Below, piece by piece: positions 32,386 through 42,150 of a DNA stretch of 64,000 nt. Within the stretch, counting starts at the first letter, position 1. Every line of letters starts with the position of its first letter. The DNA is from Sphingomonadaceae bacterium OTU29LAMAA1 (GTDB lineage Bacteria; Pseudomonadota; Alphaproteobacteria; Sphingomonadales; Sphingomonadaceae), in the NCBI GenBank assembly GCA_024072375.1, contig CP099617.1, positions 2,584,001 through 2,648,000 on the forward strand, given 5' to 3'. The position numbers were made by a program, and so were the translations under genes. Under the pieces are notes generated by a model, which worked only from the letters and a program-made list of their open reading frames with translations, ran no database searches and was not told the DNA's origin.

Positions 32386-33900
32386 TCACCGCACCGGTGA
32401 CCCCACATTCGGCAACGTCGCCTCCTCCGCCTTCGGCATCTTGCCGAACAGCGCGCGATCCGCCGGGCCGAACGCCCATTTCCACAGCACGAACAGATAG
32501 GTCGCGGAGATCGCGGGTTCGCCTCCGGCCAACTCCAGCCACTCGAGCCGCGGCGGCAGCATCGTAAAGACGCCGCCGACGACCGTCGCCGCAACCGCCG
32601 CCCACAGCAGCGGCCAGCGCCACGGCGACACCGGCGCGGCGAGGATGCGCCCGAGCAGCGTCGCCTTGATGACCGACGTCAGCCCGACACTCACCATCAG
32701 CGCCACCGCCGGTCCCGCCGCCTGCCAGGTCGTCGGCCACCCTGCCGCACGCATCGCCCCGATCAGCGCGAAGCTCAGCGCGATCTGCACGCCCAGCATC
32801 ACGATCGAGATCATCAGGTTACGATGCCGCGCGGTGTAGACCAGCGCCGATTCGCACACCGCGCCGGTCGAGGCGAGCACCTCCGCGACCAGCAGGAACC
32901 CCAGCGCGGCGCTGCCCGCGACGAATTGCGGCCCGACGACGCCCATCACCGCCTCTGCCGGTATCGATCCCATCAGCGCCAGCCCGGCCTGCGCCGCCAT
33001 GATCCAGAACGCGACCTGCCGCACCTGATTGGCGATCGCGGCGCGATCGTTGACGGCGAGACTTCGGGTGATGACCGGCCCCAGAATCGGATCGAAGCTG
33101 GTCTTCAGTTTCTGCGGCAGCGAGGCGACCTGTTGTGCCATGTAATAGATGCCGACCACCTTGGGTTCGAACATCACGCCAAGGATGAAGCGGTCGACGT
33201 TGCGGCTGCCCCATTCCAGCGCATCCGCGCCGGCCAGCGGCGCATTGGCGCGGGCGAGCGCGAACAACTGGCCCAGATTGGGCGACCATCCGCGCGGCAG
33301 GCCATAGCTGCGCAGGAACGGCACCATGCTGGCGATCAGCGCCGCGATCATCGACGCGACATAGGACAGCACCAGCCCGTCCTTGATCGTGAAGAACGAA
33401 AACGCCCATGCCGCGATCGATATCGTCCACGGCTCGACGACGGCGCGCGCGGTAACCGCGGCTTTCACGTTGTGGCGATAGGCGAGCGCGGCGAGGCTGA
33501 CGTCCGACCATGCGACCGCGACGATGATGCACGGCAGGAACCGGTCGAGCCCGGTCACCTGCGTGTTGGCGTACATGACCTCGGGAAACGCGATCAGCAC
33601 GCCGCTCGCTGCGATCGACAACACGAAGGCGAGCGCCAGCGCGTCCCATACGACGCAGACATGCGGCTGATCGGAGGACGACAGCGCCTGCGCGAGGCCG
33701 CGCTTGAGGCCGAGCGTCGCGACCAGCGCCGCCAGCTCGACGACCACGACCGCCAGCGCAAACCGGCCGACGAGGTCCGGTCCGTACAATCGCCCGGCGA
33801 TGAACAGGAACGGGATGCGCGCGGCGAGGCGCAGGACGAAGCCGGCGATGTTGGTCCGGCCGCCCTTGGCGAGCGCGTCGATGTCCTTGGTGTCGGTCAC
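32386..33900 (-). CDS. Lipopolysaccharide/oligosaccharide flippase-like protein
   Basis: A 504-residue integral membrane protein with about twelve hydrophobic segments, beginning [38 protein letters not shown], which is the usual N-terminus of Wzx/MVF-type polysaccharide transporters. It should move lipid-linked sugars across the inner membrane. The start is a GTG at 33900. No glycosyltransferase neighbours are present, so the substrate is open. Confidence 0.82.
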   Translation of the reverse strand: MTDTKDIDALAKGGRTNIAGFVLRLAARIPFLFIAGRLYGPDLVGRFALAVVVVELAALVATLGLKRGLAQALSSSDQPHVCVVWDALALAFVLSIAASGVLIAFPEVMYANTQVTGLDRFLPCIIVAVAWSDVSLAALAYRHNVKAAVTARAVVEPWTISIAAWAFSFFTIKDGLVLSYVASMIAALIASMVPFLRSYGLPRGWSPNLGQLFALARANAPLAGADALEWGSRNVDRFILGVMFEPKVVGIYYMAQQVASLPQKLKTSFDPILGPVITRSLAVNDRAAIANQVRQVAFWIMAAQAGLALMGSIPAEAVMGVVGPQFVAGSAALGFLLVAEVLASTGAVCESALVYTARHRNLMISIVMLGVQIALSFALIGAMRAAGWPTTWQAAGPAVALMVSVGLTSVIKATLLGRILAAPVSPWRWPLLWAAVAATVVGGVFTMLPPRLEWLELAGGEPAISATYLFVLWKWAFGPADRALFGKMPKAEEATLPNVGSPVR

Positions 33901-33922
33901 GGCAAAATTGCGAGGCAGATGT

Positions 33923-34003
33923 CCTCACCCTTCGCCGAGTGCGCCGTCTTTTCCCTCTCCCGTCGGGAGAGGGAGGGAGCGCGGCACGCGCGGAAGGGTG
34001 AGG
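33923..34003. repeat. 81-base REP-like element, copy 1
   Basis: Outer arms CCTCACCCTTC (33923-33933) and GAAGGGTGAGG (33993-34003) enclose a 9-base stem CCCTCTCCC-GTC-GGGAGAGGG (33953-33973). Copies 2 and 3 are at 52035-52119 and 61856-61936. Each lies in an intergenic gap between same-strand genes. Confidence 0.8.
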
Positions 34004-34024
34004 GCAGGAGCGACACGCCAGCGA

Positions 34025-36781
34025 TCAATGCGCCGCTCCCCAGCTCGCACCGGTGCCGATCTCGATCCCCAGCGGCACCGACAATACCACCGCGGGTGCT
34101 GCCGCCTCTGCCATCACCCGCTCGATCACCGGCTTGGCCGCCTCGACGTCGCCCCCGGGCAGTTCGAACACCAGTTCGTCGTGCACCTGCAACAGCATCT
34201 GGACGTTGGTGAGGCCTGCCTCCGCGAGTGCGGGTTCCATCCGCACCATCGCGCGCTTGATGATGTCGGCGCAGGTGCCCTGGATCGGCGCGTTGATCGC
34301 CGCGCGTTCGGCACCCTGGCGTTCGTGCTGCACCTTGGACTTGATCCGCGGGAAATGCGTCTTGCGGCCGAACAACGTGGTGGTGAAGCCGCGCTCGCGC
34401 ACCGTCTGCGTCGTCTCCGCGATGTAGTTGTTGATGCCGGGGAAGCGTTCGAAATAGCGGTCGATCATCGCCTGCGCCTCGTCCGCGCCGACGTCGAGCC
34501 GCCCCGCGAGACCCCAGCGGCTGATGCCGTAGAGGATAGCGAAGTTGATCGTCTTCGCCCGCCCGCGGGTGTCGCGGTTGACCTCGCCGAACAGCTCCAT
34601 CGCGGTCAGGCTGTGGATGTCGTCGCCATTGGCGAACGCCTCGCGCAGTGCCGGCACGTCGGCCATGTGCGCCGCCAGCCGCAGTTCGATCTGCGAATAG
34701 TCTGCCGCGAGGATGACGTTGCCCGGTTCCGCGACGAACGCATCGCGGATCTGCCGGCCGACCTCGGTACGGATCGGGATATTCTGCAAATTCGGTTCGG
34801 TCGACGACAGCCGCCCGGTCTGCGCGCCGGTGAGCGAATAGCTGGTGTGGACGCGGCCGGTGCGCGGGTTGATCTGCGCCTGCAACGCATCGGTGTAGGT
34901 GTTCTTCAGCTTCGACAATTGCCGCCAGTCGAGCACCCGCGCCGCAATCTCGGCACCGGGCGAATCCTTGTCGGCGGCGATCCGCTCCAGTTCGGTGACG
35001 TCGGTCGAATAGACGCCGGACTTGCCCTTGCGGCCGCCCTTGATGCCCATCTTTTCGAACAACACGTCGCCCAGCTGCTTGGGGCTGCCGATCGTGAACG
35101 GTGCGCCGGCGAGGCCGTGGATCACCGTCTCCAGTCCGGCGATCTGCCCGCTGAACTCGGCGGACAAAGCGGACAGCTTCTCGCGATCCACCTTGATCCC
35201 GCGCATCTCCATCCGCGCGATCACCGGCACCAGCGGCCGATCGACCATCTCGTAGACGCGCGTCGAGCCCTCCGCCGGCAGCCGCGCCTTGAACCGCTTC
35301 CACAGGCGGTATGTCACGTCGGCGTCCTCGGCGGCGTAGCGGGTCGCCGCCTTCAGATCGATTTCGTGGAAGCCGCGCTGCGACTTGCCGGTGCCGACCA
35401 CGTCCTTGAACGCGATGCAGCTGTGCGACAGATGCGTCGCGGCGAGTTCGTCCATGCCGTGCCCGTGCAGCCCGGCGTCGAGATCGAAGCTCATCACGAT
35501 CGTATCGTCGTGCGGCGCGACGGTGATGCCGCGCTGGCCCAGCACGATCATGTCGAACTTCAGGTTATGGCCGATCTTGAAGACCGACGGGTCCTCCATC
35601 AGGTCCTTCAGCCGCGCCAGCGCCGCATCGATGTCGATCTGAACCGGTACCTCGGCCAGCAGGTCGGTGCCGCCATGCCCCAATGGGATGTAGCAGGCGA
35701 GATTGGGGTGCAGCGCCAGACTGACGCCGACCAGCTCGGCCTGCGTCGCGTCGGTCGAGCTGGTCTCGGTATCCACCGCGATCCAGCCCTGATGCCGCGC
35801 AAGCGTGATCCACCGGTCGAGTGCGTCGAGATCCTGCACCGTCTCATAGTCGTCGAGATTACAGGGCGGGTCCTCCTCCATCGGCACGTCGGCGGGCGCG
35901 GCGACCGGCGCATCGGCGACCTGACCCAGCTTGGTCAGCAGCGACCGAAAGCCGTGATGCTCCAGGAATGCGCGCAGCGGTGCGTCGGGAATGCCCTTGA
36001 GTTCGAGGTCTTCCAGCGGTTCGGGTAGCGCGACGTCGCAGCGCAGCGACACCAGCTCGCGGCTCAGCCGCGCCATCGGTGCATGCTCGATCAGATTGTC
36101 GCGCAGCTTGCCCTTCTTCATCCCCTCCGCGGCGGCGAGGACGGATTCGAGGTCGCCATGCTCAAGGATCAGCTTCGCCGCCGTCTTGGGACCGACGCCC
36201 GGCACCCCGGGGACGTTGTCGACGCTGTCGCCCATCAGCGCCAGCACGTCGCCCAATTGCGTCGGCGCAATGCCGAAGAACTTTTCCGCGACATGCTCCG
36301 CGCCGAGCCGGCGATTGTTCATCGTGTCGTAAAGGTCGAGGCCGGGCTCGATCAGCTGCATCAGGTCCTTGTCGGAACTGACGATCGTCACCAGCCAGCC
36401 CTGCGCCAGCGCCGCCTTGGCATAGCAGGCGATGATGTCGTCCGCCTCCAGCCCCTCGGTCTCGATGCAGGGCAGCGAAAAGGCGCGGGTGGCGTCGCGG
36501 ATCATCGGGAATTGCGGCACGAGGTCTTCGGGCGGCGGCGGTCGGTGCGCCTTGTACTGGTCGTACAGCTCTTTGCGGAAGGTCTTCGACGATTTGTCGA
36601 GGATCACCGCCATGTGGGTGGGGCCTTCTGCGGCGTGAACCTCGTCCGCCAGCCGCCACAGCATGGTGGTATAGCCATAGACGGCGCCGACCGGCTCGCC
36701 ATGCTTGTTGGTGAGCGGCGGCAGCCGGTGATAGGCGCGGAAGATATAGCCCGAGCCGTCGACGAGATAGAGATGGGGCAT
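34025..36781 (-). CDS. polA: DNA polymerase I
   Basis: A 918-residue Pol I. 5' nuclease domain (about 1-290), a 3'-5' exonuclease with intact proofreading residues (DTET, HNLKFD, YAAEDAD), and a polymerase domain with motif A DYSQIELRLAAH, motif B RGRAKTINFAILYGIS and motif C VHDELVFE. It fills gaps in repair and removes RNA primers. Full length; the start ATG follows the family N-terminus MPHLYLVDGSGYIFRAYH. Confidence 0.97.
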   Translation of the reverse strand: MPHLYLVDGSGYIFRAYHRLPPLTNKHGEPVGAVYGYTTMLWRLADEVHAAEGPTHMAVILDKSSKTFRKELYDQYKAHRPPPPEDLVPQFPMIRDATRAFSLPCIETEGLEADDIIACYAKAALAQGWLVTIVSSDKDLMQLIEPGLDLYDTMNNRRLGAEHVAEKFFGIAPTQLGDVLALMGDSVDNVPGVPGVGPKTAAKLILEHGDLESVLAAAEGMKKGKLRDNLIEHAPMARLSRELVSLRCDVALPEPLEDLELKGIPDAPLRAFLEHHGFRSLLTKLGQVADAPVAAPADVPMEEDPPCNLDDYETVQDLDALDRWITLARHQGWIAVDTETSSTDATQAELVGVSLALHPNLACYIPLGHGGTDLLAEVPVQIDIDAALARLKDLMEDPSVFKIGHNLKFDMIVLGQRGITVAPHDDTIVMSFDLDAGLHGHGMDELAATHLSHSCIAFKDVVGTGKSQRGFHEIDLKAATRYAAEDADVTYRLWKRFKARLPAEGSTRVYEMVDRPLVPVIARMEMRGIKVDREKLSALSAEFSGQIAGLETVIHGLAGAPFTIGSPKQLGDVLFEKMGIKGGRKGKSGVYSTDVTELERIAADKDSPGAEIAARVLDWRQLSKLKNTYTDALQAQINPRTGRVHTSYSLTGAQTGRLSSTEPNLQNIPIRTEVGRQIRDAFVAEPGNVILAADYSQIELRLAAHMADVPALREAFANGDDIHSLTAMELFGEVNRDTRGRAKTINFAILYGISRWGLAGRLDVGADEAQAMIDRYFERFPGINNYIAETTQTVRERGFTTTLFGRKTHFPRIKSKVQHERQGAERAAINAPIQGTCADIIKRAMVRMEPALAEAGLTNVQMLLQVHDELVFELPGGDVEAAKPVIERVMAEAAAPAVVLSVPLGIEIGTGASWGAAH

Positions 36782-36882
36782 CGTGGACCGCGTTTAGCGG
36801 ATCGGCGGGTGCGGGCCAAACGATCCTTGGCGATGGCGTGGCGGGTGAGGGGAGTGTGGCTTCCCGGTAACAGGATGACCGG

Positions 36883-38022
36883 TCAGTTCAGCCCGCCGCC
36901 GACATACCCCGCCACCGCCGCCGCGACCGACTGGATCAACTGCTGCCGTTCGCGGATCGGGCGGCGTGAATCGCCGATCATCACCGCGATCGCATAGCGG
37001 CGGCCATCCGGCGCCGTCAGCAGGCCGACGTCGTTGAAGCCCGCGTTGCGCTGGCCCAGATCCTGCCCGGTGCCGGTCTTGTGCGCGATCTTCCACCCCG
37101 CGGGCAACGCCGCGCGCAGCCGTGCGCGCCCGGTCACCGACGCGCCCATCGTATCGAGCAGGATCCGCGTCGACGTCTCGGTGAACAATTCGCCCCGCGC
37201 GAGGCGCGAGATCGCATCGGCGATCGCCAGCGGCGCCGCACCGTCCGGCGGATCGTTGACATAGGTATCCAGCGCCGCCGCCCGCACCTCGGGTGACAGC
37301 CGCGACCGCGCCAGCTCGAAACTGTTGCCCTTCGCCATCGACTGGTCCCAGTTCAGCCCTGCGGTCTGCGATTGCAGCAGGCGCTCGCCGGGGCCGAAGC
37401 GAATGTCGCCCAGTTGCTTGCGTTCGATCATCGCCCGCACCGCGATCGGCCCGCCGACATAGGTCAGCAGCCGGTCGTTGGCGGTATTGTCGCTATGCGT
37501 CAGCGCACGCGTCAGCAATTCGCCGACCGTGGTCTGATAGCCCGCCCCCTTCACCAGCATCGCGATCGGCTGGTGGAACAGCGTCAGATCCTCCGGCCGT
37601 ACCAGCACCGCGTCGTCCAGCCGTGCCTTGCCCTGATCGCGCAGGTCCATCAGCGTCATCGCGACCCACAATTTGCTGACCGATTGCTGCGGCAGCCGCA
37701 GCCGCGCGCCGGGCGAGGCGACCGTCCAGCCTTCGTCGACCGCACGGATCGCGATACCGAACTTCCCGTCGAAATTACGCGCGATAGCGTCGATCGCGCT
37801 GGTCAGTTGCGCCGGCGCGACCTTGCGCGCGGGCGGCGCGGCTGCGGGGATCGGGATCGACACTTCCACCGGCGCCGACACGCCCGGCGCCTGCGCGCCA
37901 GCGCTCGGCCGCGAGGTCGAGCCGCAGCCGGAGACCATCGCACACAGGCCGATAACAACAATGGATCGGGCCGAACGGCCATAGGCTGTCATAGGTGTGG
38001 CTGGGGTCCCGCTTCGCAACAT
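36883..38022 (-). CDS. Class A beta-lactamase-like lipoprotein
   Basis: A 379-residue serine beta-lactamase-fold protein. Lipobox MVSGC with lipid Cys33, a Pro/Ala linker (about 38-68), then motifs SVSK (Ser114, Lys117), SDN (177-179) and KTGTG (from 315). The usual general-base motif ExxLN is not evident: the best match, TAGLN (220-224), has Thr at the Glu166 position. It may be a slow lactamase or a transpeptidase-like enzyme. The ATG at 38022 has AAGGA upstream; an internal ATG at 37992 is a weaker choice. It is divergent from the interrupted thiamine-diphosphate enzyme gene. Confidence 0.8.
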   Translation of the reverse strand: MLRSGTPATPMTAYGRSARSIVVIGLCAMVSGCGSTSRPSAGAQAPGVSAPVEVSIPIPAAAPPARKVAPAQLTSAIDAIARNFDGKFGIAIRAVDEGWTVASPGARLRLPQQSVSKLWVAMTLMDLRDQGKARLDDAVLVRPEDLTLFHQPIAMLVKGAGYQTTVGELLTRALTHSDNTANDRLLTYVGGPIAVRAMIERKQLGDIRFGPGERLLQSQTAGLNWDQSMAKGNSFELARSRLSPEVRAAALDTYVNDPPDGAAPLAIADAISRLARGELFTETSTRILLDTMGASVTGRARLRAALPAGWKIAHKTGTGQDLGQRNAGFNDVGLLTAPDGRRYAIAVMIGDSRRPIRERQQLIQSVAAAVAGYVGGGLN

Positions 38023-38119
38023 CGGCGATCCTTATCGACGGATTCCCGGGCGGGAACCGGTCGTTGCAAGCGCTGCGATGAAGCGCAGCAACCGCGAGCC
38101 GAACCGCAGCACGCAACAT

Positions 38120-38131
38120 TGCTGCGCAGCA
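38120..38131. promoter_or_regulatory. Palindrome TGCTGCGCAGCA in divergent promoter region
   Basis: A perfect 12-base palindrome in the 147-base gap between the beta-lactamase-like gene and the interrupted thiamine-diphosphate gene. Similar GCAGC words surround it. It may be an operator for either gene; no regulator is assigned. Confidence 0.3.
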
Positions 38132-38169
38132 CCCGCTGACGCTCCTGCACCCGAACAGGACGAGACGAC

Positions 38170-39954
38170 ATGGCGGCGATGACCAGCGACTTCTTCGTGG
38201 ACCGGCTGAAAGCATGGGACGTGACCCGCATCTACGGCTATTCCGGCGACGGCATCAACGGCGTGATCGGCGCCTTGCAGCGCGCCGAAAAGGCTGGGGA
38301 GGGCATCGAGTTCATCCAGGTCCTGCACGAGGAGATGGCCGCCTTCATGGCGACCGCGCACGCCAAGTTCACCGGCGAGATCGGCGTTTGTCTGTCCACC
38401 GGAGGTCCCGGCGCAACGCATTTGCTGACCGGGCTGTATGATGCCAAACTCGACCACGCGCCCGTCGTCGACATCGCCGGCCAGGCCGAAACGACGGTGC
38501 GGGGCGCGAGCTATTAGCAGGAACTCAACCTCGACCGCATCTTCGCCGATGTCGCCGACTACGTGCAGGAGGCGACCGCCCCGGCACAGGTCCGCCACGT
38601 CACTGATCGCTCGATCCGCATTGCGATGGCGGGCAACGGCGTCGGCGTGATCGTGCTGCCCAAGGACGTGCAGGACGAACCCTATGCGGAGCCGAAGGTC
38701 CAGCACGGCTACACCCGATCGGGCGTCGGCTACACCCGCCCGCGCATCGTGCCGCAACCGGCCGATCTGGCGCGCGCCGCCGAGGTGCTCAATGCGGGGG
38801 AAAAGGTCCCGATCCTGATCGGCGTCGGCGCACGCGCGGGCGCCGACGAGGTCGTGCGGATCGCCGACCTGCTCGGTGCGGGCATCGCCAAGGCCCTGCT
38901 CGGCAAGGATGTCCTGTCCGACGAACTGCCCTTCGTCACCGGTGCGATCGGGCTGCTCGGGACCAGGCCGTCGTAGGACCTGATGCAGGGCGCGGATACG
39001 TTGCTGATGATCGGCACCGGTTTCCCCTGGGCGGAGTTCCTGCCCGCCGACGGCAAGGTCCGCGCGGTCCAGATCGACATCGACGCCGGGATGCTCGGCC
39101 TGCGCTATCCGACCGAGGTCAATCTGCATGGCGGCGCGCAGGAGACGCTGGAAGCGCTGTTACCGTTGATCGAACGCAAGACCGACCGCAGCTGGCGCGA
39201 GGATATCGAGGCCGGTGTCGCCGAATGGTGGCAGACGCTGGAAGCACGCGCGCTGGCGGAGGCGAAACCGGTCAACCCGCAGCGCGTGGTGTGGGAGATG
39301 TCGCCGCGCCTGCCGTCGAACGCGATCGTCACGTCGGACAGCGGCTCGTGCTGCAACTGGTTCGCGCGCGATTTCAAGGTGAAGCAGGGTCAGCGCTGCT
39401 CGCTGTCGGGCGGCCTCGCCTCGACGGGGGCGGCGGTGCCCTATGCGATCGCCGCGAAGTTCGCCTATCCTGATCGTCCGGTGGTGGCGCTGGTCGGCGA
39501 CGGCGCGATGCAGATGAACAACCTCGCCGAGATGATCACGGTACAGAAATACTGGCAGCGCTGGTCGGATCCACGATTCATCGTCTGCGTGTTCAATAAC
39601 GAGGATCTGAACGAGGTGACGTGGGAACAGCGCGTCATGGAGGACAATCCGCGTTTTCCGACGACGCAGGACCTTCCCGATGTCCCCTATGCGAAGTTCG
39701 CCGAGCTGATCGGGCTGAAGGGCATCTTTGTCGACCGTCCGGAGGATCTGGGCGCGGCGTGGGATGCCGCGCTCACATCGGACCGTCCGGTGATCCTCGA
39801 GGTGAAGACCGACCCCGAAGTCGCCCCGCTGCCACCGCACCTGACGATGGCGCAGGCGAAGGCGTTCATGACCTCGATGGCGAAGGGCGACCGTGGCGCC
39901 GGCCGCGTGCTGGCCGACACCGCGCGCCAGCTGTTCAAGGAAGTGACCGGCTAA
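38170..39954 (+). pseudogene. ThDP-dependent enzyme (PoxB-like) with two in-frame TAG codons
   Basis: One continuous 595-codon frame encodes a complete thiamine-diphosphate enzyme of the pyruvate oxidase/acetolactate synthase family: N-terminal YGYSGDGINGV with catalytic Glu in LHEEMAAFM, a central domain, and C-terminal ThDP-binding GDGAMQMNNL...FNNEDLNEVTWEQR. It is broken at 38515-38517 and 38974-38976, both TAG. From family memory the first replaces a Gln (GASY-x-QEL, CAG to TAG) and the second an aromatic residue (RPS-x-DLM). No frameshift or other damage is visible, and codon use stays normal. Recent decay is the simplest reading; amber readthrough cannot be excluded. Confidence 0.85.
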
Positions 39955-39960
39955 CCAGAT

Positions 39961-40138
39961 CCTCCCCCGCAAGGGGGAGGTGGCGCGGCGAAGCCGTGAC
40001 GAAGGGGGGAGGTAAGCTCCGAACCCGGTCGCTCGCGGAAACACCCCCTCCACCATCCGGCTATCGCCGAACGGTCCCCCTCCCCAGCTCAAGCAAGGGA
40101 GGAACGGGAAGGACCAATCCTCCCCCGCGAGGGGGAGG
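39961..40138. repeat. Paired CCTCCCCC hairpins
   Basis: CCTCCCCC-GCAA-GGGGGAGG (39961-39980) and CCTCCCCC-GCGA-GGGGGAGG (40119-40138), both followed by GTGGCGC..., belong to the same family as the hairpin at 32292. The 249-base gap between the ThDP gene and the DsbA-like gene holds nothing else I can support. Confidence 0.7.
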
Positions 40139-40203
40139 TGGCGCCGCGTTAGCGGTGGCGGAGGGGGGGGTGGGCTACGACACTCGCGGCTTGAACGAAC
40201 GCC

Positions 40204-40932
40204 TTACGCCCCCGCCGCCTTCAGCAACGGCTCCAGCTGACCCCAGCTCACCGCTTCCGCCTTCTTGCCGTTGATCAACAGCGTCGGCGTGCCCGCGACG
40301 GTGCCGTCGGCGCTCTTGTCCTGCGTCTGCTTGGTCCAGCGATCGATCTGCGCCATGTCGCCGAGGCATTGGCGCGCCTTCGCCTCCGGAATACCGCGCT
40401 GCTTGGCGAAGTCGATCAACCCCATCTGTTCGGCCATGATGCGAATCGCCTCGACCGGCTTGGCGGTCTGCAACTGCGCCTGCACCGGCTGCGGCGTCGC
40501 CTGCAGCTTGGTGTTGAAGCCGTCCTGCGCCTGATACATCTGGTCGAGGATCGGGAAGAACGCTGCGGGATCGGTGCAATTGCCGAGCAGGGCCGGCGGC
40601 AGGTCGGGCGCACCATGGACCAGGAATTCGCGGTACTCGAAGCTCACCTTGCCCGATTTGACATAGGTGTTCATCAGCGGCCCGAAGCTCTCGCGTGCCA
40701 GTGCGCCACAGGTCGGGCACAGGCGCGAGCCATATTCGACCAGCTTGATCGGCGCGTCGGGATTGCCGACGATCGTGCCCTCGGCGGTTCGCGATACGGT
40801 GTCGGTCCAGTTCTGGCCGGCGGGCGCGGTAACGGCGGCGACCGGGCTGGCGGGGGCGGACGGCGTGCCGGTTTCGCTGGAACAGCCGGCGATCGCCAGC
40901 GGCAGGATCAGCAGGGACGCGAGCAACTTCAT
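40204..40932 (-). CDS. DsbA-like thioredoxin-fold lipoprotein (CPTC)
   Basis: A 242-residue thioredoxin-fold protein with lipobox LAIAGC (lipid Cys17) and a CPTC redox motif at Cys72-Cys75 (YGSRLCPTCGAL), then a helical insert and the cis-Pro segment GTPTLLINGK. It should oxidise or isomerise disulphides in exported proteins. The ATG at 40932 gives the cleanest signal peptide and has GGAG upstream; another ATG at 40947 overlaps the preceding stop. Tandem with a second DsbA-like gene. Confidence 0.87.
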   Translation of the reverse strand: MKLLASLLILPLAIAGCSSETGTPSAPASPVAAVTAPAGQNWTDTVSRTAEGTIVGNPDAPIKLVEYGSRLCPTCGALARESFGPLMNTYVKSGKVSFEYREFLVHGAPDLPPALLGNCTDPAAFFPILDQMYQAQDGFNTKLQATPQPVQAQLQTAKPVEAIRIMAEQMGLIDFAKQRGIPEAKARQCLGDMAQIDRWTKQTQDKSADGTVAGTPTLLINGKKAEAVSWGQLEPLLKAAGA

Positions 40933-40946
40933 GCGATTACGCTCCA

Positions 40947-41615
40947 TTACTTGGCGCTCTTGGCGCGCAGGACGGGTTCGAACTGGCTCCAGCCCATCGG
41001 CTGCTGGAGTTCGCCATCAAGATAAAAGGTCGGCGTGCTGCGCACCTCTACCGGTGCGTCGCTGGTCATCGCCGTGATCCGGTCGATGCCCGCCTTGTCG
41101 GCGAAACAGGCGTTGATCTGGCGCGGCGTCAGCCCGCGTGCGCGCATCGCCGCGATCAGTCCGCCGGCATCGGCATAGAGGCGCGCCTGCTTCACCAGCG
41201 GTTGCTGGTCGATCGACGGGTTGGCCTGCTGATACGCCGCGACCTTGGGCAACCATGTCGCTTGGGTCGCGAACACCATCGCATGCGCCGCGCCGAAGCC
41301 GCGCGGCCCCGCGCAGCGCGCGAGGATCGCCGCGCCCAGATCGGCGGGATCGCGGATCAGGTGGCGATATTCCAGGCTGACCTTGCCGGCCTTGATCATC
41401 TGCCCCTTCAGCACCGGCGCGCTCTCGTTGGCGAAATCGGCACAATGCGAACAGGTGTAGCTGCCATATTCGACCAGCTTCACCGGTGCCGCGGGGTTGC
41501 CGAAGACATAGGCGCCCTTGGCCGTTGGCCGCGCGACCTGACTCCAGTCGGTGGCGGGTGCGGCGGCGATCAGGGCGAACGCGATGGGGACGGGAGCAAG
41601 CAGGCGCATCATCAT
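40947..41615 (-). CDS. DsbA-like thiol oxidoreductase (CSHC)
   Basis: A protein of about 222 residues with an N-terminal signal peptide (LLAPVPIAFALIAAAPA), CSHC redox motif at Cys55-Cys58 (YGSYTCSHCADF) and cis-Pro segment STPTFYLDGE. Three consecutive ATG codons (41615, 41612, 41609) are possible starts; the last has the best distance to AAGG. The start overlaps the DUF721 stop. Paired with the lipoprotein DsbA-like gene downstream, suggesting two thiol oxidoreductases of related but distinct role. Confidence 0.88.
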   Translation of the reverse strand: MMMRLLAPVPIAFALIAAAPATDWSQVARPTAKGAYVFGNPAAPVKLVEYGSYTCSHCADFANESAPVLKGQMIKAGKVSLEYRHLIRDPADLGAAILARCAGPRGFGAAHAMVFATQATWLPKVAAYQQANPSIDQQPLVKQARLYADAGGLIAAMRARGLTPRQINACFADKAGIDRITAMTSDAPVEVRSTPTFYLDGELQQPMGWSQFEPVLRAKSAK

Positions 41616-42136
41616 CCTACCTTGGGAAGACCGCGGGTGGCGTGGACGCCGGCGGCGAGCGATTCGAGTACGGCGCGCAATTCGGGATCGGCGATCACCT
41701 TCAGTCCCTCTCCGACTTCGGCCGGGGCGGGCTTCAACGACGGCGGTGCGCTGCGCGGCATCGGCTTTGCCACCTCGCCCTGCCGAATCGTCAGCCGCGC
41801 GACCGCGACATAGCCGAAGAAGCGATTGACCCGCTCGATGATCTCGGGCGCGATATGCTGCATCATCGGCGCATGCGCCCCGCGCACGACGATGGTCAGG
41901 ACGCCGTCCGCACGCTTTCCCGGCGGAAAGCGCAGCGATTCGGGGTTGGATGCGGCCGCCCAGCGCGCACCGACGATCTCCGGCCAGCGGGTGACCAGCG
42001 CACTCTGTACGAAGCCGAATCGCTTGAATGCGGCGCCATGGATCGCGGGCAGCAATTCGCTGACCGCGCGGGCGCGATTCTGGCGAGGGGCTTCGGATGT
42101 GGGGGCGCCGGCGCGCTTGCTCATTGGCGGACCCAT
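41612..42136 (-). CDS. DUF721 family protein
   Basis: A 174-residue DUF721 (DciA-related) protein: RAVSELLPAIHGAAFKRFGFVQSALVTRWPEIVG is the family N-terminal signature, and LTIVVRGAHAPMMQHIAPEIIERVNRFFGY the core. In some bacteria relatives load the replicative helicase, which is not shown for this form. Start at 42136 or 42124. Divergent from mutY with a 14-base gap. Confidence 0.85.
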   Translation of the reverse strand: MGPPMSKRAGAPTSEAPRQNRARAVSELLPAIHGAAFKRFGFVQSALVTRWPEIVGARWAAASNPESLRFPPGKRADGVLTIVVRGAHAPMMQHIAPEIIERVNRFFGYVAVARLTIRQGEVAKPMPRSAPPSLKPAPAEVGEGLKVIADPELRAVLESLAAGVHATRGLPKVG

Positions 42137-42150
42137 GCCATAGCCGGCGC

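Noticed and set aside
38170..38517. Separate 115-residue protein from the first part of the ThDP frame
   Set aside because: It is only the N-terminal fragment of one enzyme; the homologous frame continues directly after the TAG without a shift.
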